Assembly: GCF_010998615.1 (NCBI RefSeq)
Contig: NZ_JAAEAH010000034.1
Span: 24,360 to 88,359 of the forward strand
Source: Myxococcus sp. CA023
Lineage (GTDB): Bacteria; Myxococcota; Myxococcia; Myxococcales; Myxococcaceae
Direction of reading: 5' to 3'
Length of the DNA stretch: 64,000 bases
Both the position numbers and the translations under genes were made by a program. Positions 29,564 through 39,200 of this stretch are shown in pieces; positions within the stretch are counted from its first letter, which is position 1; every line of letters starts with the position of its first letter. The notes under the pieces are model-generated. The model had not been told where the DNA came from. It saw only the letters and a program-made list of their open reading frames with translations, and did not search any database.

Positions 29564-31798
29564 ATGCAATCCCCTGAAGCCCCGGTGCCAGTCCTTGACG
29601 TACGCCCCGCCCCACGGCGCTGGCCTCGCGCCGCGATGAGCATGTTGCTCGCGCTCAGTACCGCGGGGGTATTGACGCTGGGGGCATGGGTCTCACCCTT
29701 CCAGTCCCTGAGCTCCCGTCTCGTGCTGGTCCTGGGGTGCCTGGCTTTGGGCCCGGTGCTGTACTGCTTTCTACTTCCGTGGTTGCACAGTCGGCTGGCG
29801 CGCTACTCGCCCGCGCGGCAGCGGACCTGGCTGGGAGTCGTCGCCCTGGTCACCGTGCTCCTGATGGTAGCCACCCCGCTCCACGTCATGATGCCCGCGG
29901 AACGGCTGCCCGTGACGGTCCATGCCACGGGCGAGCGGAACCCCAGTTCCCAGGGCAGCGAGGTGTGGGTTCTCGGGCTGCTCGACGCCCACGGCAACCC
30001 GCTGCCTTCCGATGGCTGGCGCCCCGAAGGAAAGTGGGAACGCCGTGATGGAGGCGCCTGGCTTTCGCACCTCGACCAGCCGGCGCGCCTGCATTGGGAA
30101 GCAGGCGGTCACAAGCCCAGGGTCCTCCAATTGTTGGCGCACGGGTACTCCGGCATCGTGGAGTACACCGTGAACGGTCGAACCGAACGGCTCGACCTCT
30201 ATTCGCCGCCCGGGACAGACGCGCGCCGGGACCTGGTCCTCCACCATTCCCCCAGCGCATTGACCGCCAGTGCCGGGATTCGAATCACCGTCGTGTTGGC
30301 GGCCCACGCGCTGGTCCTCGGCACCCTCCTGCTCCTGATGGGGCTCTGGCTCACGAGCCGTCCGCCACCACCCCTCAAGCCCATGCCACGACGCTGGGTG
30401 GGACTGCTGACGGCCATCCCCACCGTGGTGGTGGCTGGCATCTGGCTGCTGACTGTCTACCCGGGGATGCTGAGTCCAGACTCGACGTCACAATGGCGTG
30501 ACGCCCTTTCCGGGGACATGGATGATGCGCATCCACTGTTCCACACCGCCTCCATCCGATTCCTCCAGAAGCTCTGGGAATCACCCGCGGCGGTGGCGCT
30601 CGCGCAGATTGCCGGCCTGGGGGGGCTCGTGGGTTGGGGCTGCGCGGCCCTGGCGAGGGCAGGTGTCTCCCGAGGCATCATCGCGCTCACCGCGACGGTG
30701 TTCGCGCTTGCGCCTGTGAACGGGACGATGGCCGTCACCCTCTGGAAGGACGTCCCGTTCAGCCTCTGCATCCTCGCGCTGTGTATCTGGCTCTTCCGCT
30801 CCGCGACCGACCCCACCACGCGCTGGGACGTGCCGTTCTGGGTGAGCATGGTGGTGCTGGGAGCCATGGCCATGTTGTTCCGTCACAACGGCCTGCCCGC
30901 GGTGGTCGGAACCTTCCTGGCACTGGGTTTCCTCCGGAGGGAGCGCTACAAAGCGGTGGCGCTCGCGCTCGTGGCCACGTTTGTCGTCGCCTCGGGTACC
31001 CGTTGGGTGCTGAGCCAGACGTACACCATCAAACCCTTCCCCAAGGGGATGACGCTGGTCGGATTCCTGGGCGCCCACGTGGCGGCAGGAACGCCCCTGG
31101 AGCCCGGTGAACGGGCCCTCCTCGAGGAGCTCCACCCGCTCGACGACCAGTGGAACTACCGCTGTTTCAGCAACGTGTTCACCATCTGGGACGGGCGCTT
31201 CGACAGGGACGCGCTGACCCGGCACGACAAGGCATTGCTTCCGCTCCTCGTCCGCCTGACACAACGAGACGCAGCGCCAGTGCTCTCACACGTGCTGTGC
31301 AGCAGTTCGGTGCTCTGGAAGCTCTCGCAAGGCTCGGACCACCTCAATGGCCCTCCCATCTGGAGGGGGCCCCACGGGGAACTGGACACCATCGAGCCCG
31401 GAGCGCGACACCTTCGGTCCGACTCACTCCTTCCAGTCCTACGTGAGCCCCTTCTCCGGTGGACCGTCCGGACGCTTCAGCCAGACCTGGCCTGGCTGCT
31501 CTGGCGCCCGGCGCTGCCGCTCTACCTGCTGCTGCTCGCCTGCGCGGTGGCTTGCATCCGCCATCGGACCTGGCGACTTGCCGCCGTGGCGCTCCCCGTC
31601 GTCTTGCATACGGCGGCGCTCGCCGCGCTCATTCCGTCACCCGACGTGCGCTATCAGTACCCCGTGTTCCTCGTGGCCCTGATGTTCGTTCCCGCGTGGC
31701 TCGCGGGGATGCGACTGACTGCGGCGCCGCCGGCCGAGGCGCCGCGGCGCGCGCCTTCCGTCTCGCAGGACGCGCCGTCGCTCAGGTCAGCCGGCTGA
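29564..31798 (+). CDS. large polytopic membrane protein, DUF6020-like
   Basis: A 744-residue protein with about 12-13 membrane helices, starting at ATG 29564. A soluble segment (~105-245) interrupts after the first three helices. The conserved part begins at VYPGMLSPDSTSQWRDAL with AHPLFHTASIRFLQKL, then TLWKDVPFSLCILAL and MAMLFRHNGLPAVVGT. This pattern of early Asp residues followed by a WKD motif fits DUF6020 and related GT-C-like proteins that use polyprenyl-linked donors on the periplasmic face. Function is inferred. A run of eight C (29533-29540) lies ~25 bp upstream of the start. The 3' end overlaps the convergent transferase gene by 17 bp. Confidence 0.78.
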   Translation: MQSPEAPVPVLDVRPAPRRWPRAAMSMLLALSTAGVLTLGAWVSPFQSLSSRLVLVLGCLALGPVLYCFLLPWLHSRLARYSPARQRTWLGVVALVTVLLMVATPLHVMMPAERLPVTVHATGERNPSSQGSEVWVLGLLDAHGNPLPSDGWRPEGKWERRDGGAWLSHLDQPARLHWEAGGHKPRVLQLLAHGYSGIVEYTVNGRTERLDLYSPPGTDARRDLVLHHSPSALTASAGIRITVVLAAHALVLGTLLLLMGLWLTSRPPPPLKPMPRRWVGLLTAIPTVVVAGIWLLTVYPGMLSPDSTSQWRDALSGDMDDAHPLFHTASIRFLQKLWESPAAVALAQIAGLGGLVGWGCAALARAGVSRGIIALTATVFALAPVNGTMAVTLWKDVPFSLCILALCIWLFRSATDPTTRWDVPFWVSMVVLGAMAMLFRHNGLPAVVGTFLALGFLRRERYKAVALALVATFVVASGTRWVLSQTYTIKPFPKGMTLVGFLGAHVAAGTPLEPGERALLEELHPLDDQWNYRCFSNVFTIWDGRFDRDALTRHDKALLPLLVRLTQRDAAPVLSHVLCSSSVLWKLSQGSDHLNGPPIWRGPHGELDTIEPGARHLRSDSLLPVLREPLLRWTVRTLQPDLAWLLWRPALPLYLLLLACAVACIRHRTWRLAAVALPVVLHTAALAALIPSPDVRYQYPVFLVALMFVPAWLAGMRLTAAPPAEAPRRAPSVSQDAPSLRSAG

Positions 31799-34124
31799 CC
31801 GTGCTCCGAATCGCGCGGTGAATGACGGGCATCCGCTTGAAGAGCGTGTTCGCGCGGTCCACGAGCACGTAACGAAGCGGAGGCGCCTCCCCGGGGCTCG
31901 CGCCCCCCGACTCCCCGCTGGTGGGAACGGTTTTGCCCGCGACGGCCTGCTTGAGCAAAGGGTGCACGAGGGGCAGGCGCTTCAGGGCCGCGTTCATCAA
32001 ATCCACCACGTCGTAGCGCAGCGGGCGCACGGCCTCGGCCAGCACCTGGGCGGACTCCAAGGCCGCGGACGCCGCGGAGGACGGCCGCCGCTCCTGCGTG
32101 TCGAGCGCGCCATATGGGTCGACCATGGCCTCGCGGGAGTGCGCGAGCAGGGCGAAGAGCCGCGTCGACGGATGCAGTGGCGCGGGCACGCCTTCGAAGA
32201 GCCGCACCAGCCAGCGGAAGTGCTGGCGCTGCTGGGACGCGGACGGGGTGATGGCATGCCCCCGCCGCGAGAAGAAGTGGACCTGGTTCGTCACCAGGAA
32301 GCGGTGTCCCCCCTGCGCGAGCCGCAGGAAGAAATCCCAGTCCGCATAGCCGGACAGGGTTTCATTGTAGGCGTGCTGCTCCAGGACGGTTCGGCGCAGC
32401 ATCGCCGTGGGCGCGGAGACCTGGTTCGCGGCCAGCGCGTACGTCGGACAATCCCCCAGGTACGTCATGAACCCCTTGAACTGGCGGTTGGCCAGCTCTT
32501 CGCTGGAATGGAAGCGGCCCCCGGTGGGGACCACCCCTGAGAACTCCTGTCGCGCTTCGAGTGCGGAGACGGCGTGTTGGATGAAGTCCGGGGACAGGCT
32601 GTCGTCCGACTCCAGGAACACGACGTATGCCCCGCGTGCGGCGCGGACACCCAGGTTACGAGCCCCCGCGAACCCGCGGCGGATCGGGGAGCGGACGACA
32701 CGAAGCCCTTCCCCTTCAGCCTCGGACCGCTCCAGGCGCTGCAGGACCTGCATGTCGAAGGCGCTCGTGGACCCATCATCCACGACGACGACTTCCACTT
32801 CCGGGTACGTGCTGGCGGCGACACCTTGCAGCGCGATGGGCAGGAAGATGCCCTGGTCCTGATTGATGATGACCACGCTGACCAGTGGCGCCTGAGGGCT
32901 TCGCGTGGGCGGCGCCTCCCGCGCGTGGCGCTCCCAATAGGGACGGTCCACCGTCCAGCGGACGGGGGCCAGCTCCGGTCCTTCCAACGCCTTGCGCATG
33001 GCCACCACCAGCGCGTCCAGGCTGCCGTCATACTTGTGGCAGTGGACCCCATCGACGAAGGGGCTGTCGTCACCGAAGGCCAGGCAGGCCGAGTTGAGCA
33101 CCAGCCGGGTGCCCGCGACGGAAGCCTCGTAGGCCGTGAGATTCAGCGACTCATAGCTGGAGGTGATGACCACCACCCCCGCGCGCATGTGGGCTTCGCG
33201 GTCAGGACCTGGCTTGATGAAGACGAAGCGGTCCGTCAGGTCCGACGGGATGAGCGCCTTGACCTCAGCGAGGAATTCCGGATCGAAGGAATGGCACGCC
33301 AGGATGGCCTTGCCCTGGTACTCAGGCCACGTGCGCATCAACAGCACGGCACCCCGGACGAAGACATCCGGCTGCTTGAAGTGCTGGATCTTGGTGACGA
33401 ACACCAGGTTGCGCTGGGCCGCGGGAACGTCGAACAGCCGGGACGGCTCCGCCGGAGACTCCATGACCACCGGGGGAAACTCCACCCGCACCTTGCGCAT
33501 CCACGCGTCGTCGAAGCCGTAGAAACGCCGGTTGAACTCGGCGATGCAGGGAAGATGCCCCACCACGAGGTCCGCATCGAGCAAGGACTTCCGCTCGATT
33601 TCGAACCGCCCCAGGTTCTCGACCTCGAGCGTGTTGGGCTCGTGATGCATGAGGGTGCCGTAGCTCGAGTGCAGCCGCACCGAGAGGGTGGTCTGCGCGA
33701 AAGCCAGCCCCAGGTGCTTCTCCTGCAGCGCGGCGAAGGCCCAGCCGCGGAAATCCGCGAACTCGATGACGTCGAAGCGCAAGCCCTCCGCTTCGCGCGC
33801 CTTCAGGTAGCGCATCACCTCCAACGACTCACCGTGCCAACGAGAATCCCGAAAGGCTTCCGTGGGCGGATAGAACCCATGCGCATCCGCGGTGGTCTGT
33901 TGTGGCTCGCGGAAGTCGCACAGATGCGCCTTCACCCGTCCCCCGAAGAAGAGTTCCACCTGGGCCGTCTGCACGGAAACGGTGGGCGGAAACAGGACAT
34001 GGAACTCCACGTTCGCGCCGTGGCGCTGCGAGTCCATGATGAGGTTGTGCGCGACGCGGCCAATGCCCCCTGGGGTGAAGGGGTAGAGCTCATCGGTAAC
34101 GAGGCAGACGCGGGTCATGCTCAT
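31782..34124 (-). CDS. bifunctional glycosyltransferase, GT4 fused to GT2, with duplicated motif B
   Basis: A 780-residue protein starting at ATG 34124 (ATG 34118 also possible); the start overlaps the upstream stop as ATGA. Residues 1-400 form a GT4 module: RVCLVTDELYPFTPGGIGRV glycine-rich loop and EX7E in SYESLNLTAYEASVAG. Residues ~415-640 form a GT2 module: VSVVIINQDQGIFLPIALQG, VVVDDGSTSAFD, GARNLGVRAARG, and SDD in FLESDDSLSPDF. Residues ~702-732 and ~750-780 are two copies of motif B (VVDLMNAALKRLPLVH and LVDRANTLFKRMPVIH). Domain order and tail match the 25960-28212 protein, so the two are probably ancient duplicates. Donor and acceptor unknown. Confidence 0.88.
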   Translation of the reverse strand: MSMTRVCLVTDELYPFTPGGIGRVAHNLIMDSQRHGANVEFHVLFPPTVSVQTAQVELFFGGRVKAHLCDFREPQQTTADAHGFYPPTEAFRDSRWHGESLEVMRYLKAREAEGLRFDVIEFADFRGWAFAALQEKHLGLAFAQTTLSVRLHSSYGTLMHHEPNTLEVENLGRFEIERKSLLDADLVVGHLPCIAEFNRRFYGFDDAWMRKVRVEFPPVVMESPAEPSRLFDVPAAQRNLVFVTKIQHFKQPDVFVRGAVLLMRTWPEYQGKAILACHSFDPEFLAEVKALIPSDLTDRFVFIKPGPDREAHMRAGVVVITSSYESLNLTAYEASVAGTRLVLNSACLAFGDDSPFVDGVHCHKYDGSLDALVVAMRKALEGPELAPVRWTVDRPYWERHAREAPPTRSPQAPLVSVVIINQDQGIFLPIALQGVAASTYPEVEVVVVDDGSTSAFDMQVLQRLERSEAEGEGLRVVRSPIRRGFAGARNLGVRAARGAYVVFLESDDSLSPDFIQHAVSALEARQEFSGVVPTGGRFHSSEELANRQFKGFMTYLGDCPTYALAANQVSAPTAMLRRTVLEQHAYNETLSGYADWDFFLRLAQGGHRFLVTNQVHFFSRRGHAITPSASQQRQHFRWLVRLFEGVPAPLHPSTRLFALLAHSREAMVDPYGALDTQERRPSSAASAALESAQVLAEAVRPLRYDVVDLMNAALKRLPLVHPLLKQAVAGKTVPTSGESGGASPGEAPPLRYVLVDRANTLFKRMPVIHRAIRSTVSRLT

Positions 34125-36175
34125 GGCTGTGCGAACTCAAGATAGTGGTTGATCGCCTGGGCACAGAGCGTCTGGGTGTAGTCCTCCAGCATCTGCGCGT
34201 ACTCCTCCGGCGAACGCTCCCGGAGGCCGACGACCCGCTCCAGCGCCGAGCGAATCTGTCCGAGCGAGCCGGTGCCCGCGACCTGAACCAATCGCTGAAA
34301 GGGGTGTTCATCCAGAGCCCCCAGGGTCAGCGGCCCTGTCAGGCACGCCACACCGTGAGTCAGTCCCTCCAGGGCGGTCATCGGCTGGCACTCGGCGAGC
34401 GTCACGTTGAGGACGACGTCCGTCTCCCGGATGAGGTTGAACAGCTCCGAACGGTTCAACGGCCCTACGTTGATGACGGAAGCCTTGAGGGGCAGCTCCG
34501 GGCGGGCCGAGAAAGGACTGGTGACGAAGACGCGCTCCATCCCCGGCAGTGACGCGGCGACGAAGACGTTGGAATAGAAGTTCTTCCACCAGTTGTTGGG
34601 CGTGGGAACGAAGGCGGCCCGCGTCGGCGGAGCGCGGTGACGTTGGTCCGCCGGTGCGACCCGAGGAGGAAGGTTGAGCAGGACCTTCTGGAAGAGCAGC
34701 GGCGACATCAAGTGCATCTCTGGCTTGACGCAAGCCACGGCATCAAGAAGCCCCTGCTCCCGGAGCGCCAGCAAGCGGCTGAAGGTCTCCAATTCGAAGT
34801 CGAAGTGGAACTGGGCCGTGGAGCCGTGCCACACGCAGCAGAGCTTGAGCGTGCTGCCGAACACGCGGCGAAGCATGTGCATGACTTCCAGGGCATTGGG
34901 CGAAAACCCCTGGAAGATGATGGACCGTGCGCCCAGCCGCTCACACGTTTCGGCGATGCGCTGGTGGTCCGCCGCGGTCAACGCGCGATTCGCGGTGATG
35001 CCAATCTTGTGACCCGGCGCATAACCAGACGCGGCGCGGATGCCGTACCACTCCTGGTGGAAGAGATGCACCACCCGGGAGAGCCGCGGGTCGACGTGAG
35101 CCCACGTCGTATCCAGTGGCGTATCGACAACGACGGCCTCCGCCACGGTGTCATGCCCGTAACGCGGCGCAGGCGTGTCGACCGGCGCCCGAGCAGTCAC
35201 CACCGGCTCGGCGCGAAGGCGGACCAGCTCATCCGAAAGCGACAACAAGCGCTGCCGCCGCTCCGACCGCTTCAGTTCGACCGTCAGCCGCTCCGTCAGC
35301 TCGGAAACCTGCATCCCCGTCAGGCCATTCTCAGCCCGGAGCACCTCGCCCGCGTGCTCCGTCCACGCCCGCAGTCGGGGCAGAGACTCGACGTTCAGCG
35401 ACTCCAGCGTCACCTCCCGATGCTCGTCCCGGGGCTGCTCGACGGACTGGAGCTGGAAGAAGCGACGGCCTTGGGACGCGTTGCGCTTGAAGACGTAGAC
35501 GTCATGCGTGGCCAGGAGGCCACCGCCATGATGCATGTCCCAGCCAGCGGGCGTCAGTTCCGCGTACGGGTGCAGCCAGCATCCCTGGTGCCAGGCGTTC
35601 TCCCAGACGCCGAAGGGAACAAGCTGGTTTTCGACCAGGCACAGCAATCCGCCGGGACGCACCAGCTTGCCCAGCGATTCCAGCAGGGCAGGCAGGCGCT
35701 CCGGCGGGTTGTGGATGAGGACGGACACGGTGAACACCACGTCGAACGTCCTGTCCCCCACCGCCGCCAGGGCATCCGGCCCACAGAAGAGCCGCTCTTC
35801 CACAGGCGCCAGCCCCACGGGCGGCGCGTGCCGCAGGGGCTCCATCATCGCCTCGGAGAAGTCGTAGCCGTGGTAGCGAACGCCTTCGAGGGACGCCAGA
35901 TAGGAGGCATGCCGCCCGAAGCCGCAGCCAAACTCCAGGACGTCCAGCGGCCGCCCCAGGGCGCGTTGCTCCGTCTGCATCAGCGTCGTGAGCAGCGCCT
36001 CTTGTTGACCATACCCGGGGTTGCCCGCGTCCTGACGCGTGCGGATCATCTCCCGATAGGTGTAGCCGCTCGTGGCCTTCCAATACTGGCTGCTTGCCGC
36101 TTCTTCCGGCTGCGACTGCCGCGGGGCGCTCGGCTCCGGCGACGACGCGATGTGAAGATGGGTGTCATCCCGCAT
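34121..36175 (-). CDS. SAM-dependent methyltransferase fused to a GT4-like glycosyltransferase
   Basis: A 684-residue protein starting at ATG 36175. Residues ~60-215 are a class I methyltransferase: LEFGCGFGRHASYLASL (motif I), YHGYDFSEAMM, FDVVFTVSVLIHNPPE and LVRPGGLLCLVENQ. A helical linker rich in Leu, Glu and Arg (~265-330) follows. Residues ~360-680 look like a GT-B transferase with IIFQGFSPNALEVMHML, WHGSTAQFHFDFE, INVGPLNRSELFNLIRETDVVLN and EX7E in LAECQPMTALEGLTHG. A methyltransferase joined to a transferase could cap or decorate the chain end, as methylation does for some ABC-exported O-antigens; that role is inferred. Coupled to the downstream transferase by ATGA. Confidence 0.83.
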   Translation of the reverse strand: MRDDTHLHIASSPEPSAPRQSQPEEAASSQYWKATSGYTYREMIRTRQDAGNPGYGQQEALLTTLMQTEQRALGRPLDVLEFGCGFGRHASYLASLEGVRYHGYDFSEAMMEPLRHAPPVGLAPVEERLFCGPDALAAVGDRTFDVVFTVSVLIHNPPERLPALLESLGKLVRPGGLLCLVENQLVPFGVWENAWHQGCWLHPYAELTPAGWDMHHGGGLLATHDVYVFKRNASQGRRFFQLQSVEQPRDEHREVTLESLNVESLPRLRAWTEHAGEVLRAENGLTGMQVSELTERLTVELKRSERRQRLLSLSDELVRLRAEPVVTARAPVDTPAPRYGHDTVAEAVVVDTPLDTTWAHVDPRLSRVVHLFHQEWYGIRAASGYAPGHKIGITANRALTAADHQRIAETCERLGARSIIFQGFSPNALEVMHMLRRVFGSTLKLCCVWHGSTAQFHFDFELETFSRLLALREQGLLDAVACVKPEMHLMSPLLFQKVLLNLPPRVAPADQRHRAPPTRAAFVPTPNNWWKNFYSNVFVAASLPGMERVFVTSPFSARPELPLKASVINVGPLNRSELFNLIRETDVVLNVTLAECQPMTALEGLTHGVACLTGPLTLGALDEHPFQRLVQVAGTGSLGQIRSALERVVGLRERSPEEYAQMLEDYTQTLCAQAINHYLEFAQP

Positions 36176-36237
36176 GGTGGAGATTCCTTCTGCCGCGGCC
36201 CCCCTGGGCCAATGTTCGACCGCCAGCGCCCCGGTGT

Positions 36238-39200
36238 TCAGCTGGCGTGTTCCAAGGACGAAGCCCGGTCATCCAGCGTCGCCGCTGGGTGCGCACCTGT
36301 GTTCAGCAAGCCCTTCATGACCCGGTCTACCTCGGCCTCCCACGACGTCCGGCTGACCCGCTCCGCAGCATTCGCACCGAGCCGGGCCCGGAGCGCGCCG
36401 TTGGAGACGGCGTCGCGAAGCCGGGCCAGTACGCCACTCGGGGTCGGCTCGGCAAGCAGGCAGTTCTCACCGTGCGTCAGCAACCACCGATTGGTGGGAT
36501 TGTCGTTCGTGACGACAGTGACACCGCAGGCCATCATCTCCAGCGGCAGATACGACGGATGCCGGGTGAACATGAAACACAACCCGACATCACACTCGCG
36601 GTAGAGCGCCCCCGTCCGTTCCGCCGGCAACATTCCCAGATTGGTGACAAGCCCCCTGACGCCGTAGGCCTCGGGGTCCCACTCCGCGCCCGCCGCGAGC
36701 ACCTCGACGGCGGGGCCCAGCTCCCGCTTGAGCTGCGCCAACGCGGCCAACCCCAGCTCGAAGCCGTTGCGCTCATTGCCCGGGCGTCCGTAGAAGAACA
36801 CACGCACAGGACCCTGGCGCGGTGGCCGGCGCGGATGAAACAACGTCCCATCCACGGCGGGCTCGAACCAGGCGCCCTCCATCCCATGCAGGCCCACGAC
36901 GTGTTCGTAGAGCCCCGGTGTGTTGAAGATGCCGTAGAAGCCCAGGCCATACGTCTGCTCGGCCAGCGCGGAGGGGGTGCCCGCCGCATGGAACAGCGGT
37001 TCGTAATCCTGGACGAAGTAGCCGCGAACGCCAGCCCGCGGGTGGTGCAGCACGCGATAGGCGGAGGTCCACGCGGTGGCCAGCGCCAGATCGCATGCGG
37101 GCAGTAGCGCCACGTCCTCTGGCCGGCGCAGCACGCGCACCGCACCGACCGCGCCCGGGCAGATGGCCGCCACGCGGGCCTCGATGTCACCGGGCCTCAC
37201 GTTTGGCTGGTCGTAGATGACGAAGTCGCTGCGCACGCCGTGGCGGCGCTGCATCAGGTCCGCGAAGCGGAAGATGGTGTGGATGCCCGCGTAGACATGG
37301 CCGAAGGCGGGAACGAACCAGGTTGCCGTCTCCACCCGCCCCTTCGCGCGCAGCGCCGCCAGCGCCGCCGGCGCCGACTCGCGCGAGGTCTGGGCCTGTT
37401 CGGGCGTGAAGTCCCACGCATCCAGGTGCTCGATGAGGTGCCGCTGCGCCCGCGCACGCTGCTCGCCCCGGACATCCCGCGCGCTCGGAACGTCGCGCCC
37501 CAGCGTCCGGACCGCCAGTTGCTCGCCATCCTCCGGATGTCGGCGGAGGCCGCAGTCCGTGGCCGTCAGCGTGAGGTGCGGGTTGTAGTAGGGGTCGCCC
37601 TTCGGCCCCAGCCACGGCCGGTAGGCAGCATAAGACAGCCAGTAGTCCGCTTCGGGAATGGCGTCCGCACGCCGGCTGGCCGACTCATGATGAATGAGCC
37701 GCGTCTGCGCCGTGCACACCACGCGGAGGCCCTTGGCATTCAGCCGCAGGCCCAACTCCACGTCACTGCCACACACCTGGAAACGCTCGTCGAAGCCCCC
37801 CAGCGACTGGAAGACCTCGCGGCGGAGGATGACGCATGCGCTGGTGACGGACAGCCAGTTCCGCGTCCACTCGGTGTGCCCGAACGGAGTGGAGATGGGT
37901 CCCTCCGGCAGCCGCCAGAAAGGATGTCCCGCGAAGCCCGTCATCCCCACCACGACGCCCGCATGCTGCACGGTGCCCTCGGGGAAGAGCAGCTTGCACC
38001 CCACCGCGCCCACCTCGGGCCGCTGCGCCTGGGAGACCAGCTCATCCAGCCAGGAGGGGTCCACCACCTCCATGTCGTTGTTGAGGAAGAGCAGCAGCTC
38101 CCCGGAGGCCTGCTTCGCGGCCCAGTTGTTGATGGCCGGGTAGTTGAAGGGGTGGTCCCACGTCAGCTTCACCAGCCGCGGGTCCACCCATTGCCCCAGC
38201 AGTGCGAATGTCTCCGGCCGGGTGCTGTTGTTGGAGACGAGCAACACCTCGAAATGGGGGTAGCGGGTCTGCGCCAGGAGGCTGTCCACCAGCGTGCGCA
38301 GCAGGTCCGGGCGGTCCTTGAATGGGACGATGATGGAGACCTTCGGCGTGCCCCGCACCGGATAGCGGACCCGGTACTGCATGGGCGCCGGGCTCGTCAC
38401 CTCCGCGGACTCCCCCTGGCGAGCCAGGTGCTCCGACAGCGCCCGCACGCCCGCCTTCGTCGCCGTGTCCAGCCCAGCGCCCCGGCTGGCCGAAGCCGCC
38501 GACCCCTCACGTGCGTGGTACAGCGGCTCCGTGACGTGGCCAATGGACGAGGTGGCCTCGCTCAGCCGCAGCATCAGGTCATGGCCCTGAGCGCCCTCGA
38601 AGCCCTCTCGCAGACCGCCCACCTGCGCCAGTGTCTCGCGACGGACCACCAGGAAGTGACGGACGTAGTCCACGGAGCGCAACAGGTCGGGCGACCAGTC
38701 CGGCTTGAAGAACGGCGCGGAGCGGTGGCCCTGCGCGTCCAAACCGTCCTCGTCCGTGTAGAGGAGCGCGAGCTCGGGCTGCGCCAGGAACGCCAGCGCC
38801 ACCTCGGCCAGGGCATGTGGTGAGAGCGTGTCCTCGGCGCCCAGGAACCCCACGAAGTCCCCACGGCACGCCGCGAGCCCCTCGTTGGTGGCCCGGGCCG
38901 TGTCCCCTTCCGATGACGCGGTGAGGACGCGGATGCGAGGCTCCCGCTCCGCCGCTTCCCGGAGGATGCGCGCCAGGTGCGGCGCGGTGCTGGCGTCATC
39001 CACCAGGAGCCATTCCCAGTCGGCGTACACCTGAGAGGTCACCGAGGCGAGGCACTCGCGAATGAAGGCTTCCGAGGCATCGTGGACCGGCGTGACCAGC
39101 GAGATGAGCGGGCGCCGCGACAGCCGCGCGACGGCTTCATGTGCCGCGGTGACACGCGCCGGCTCCCGCGCCGCGCACCAGGCGGGGTAGTCCGCCAGCG

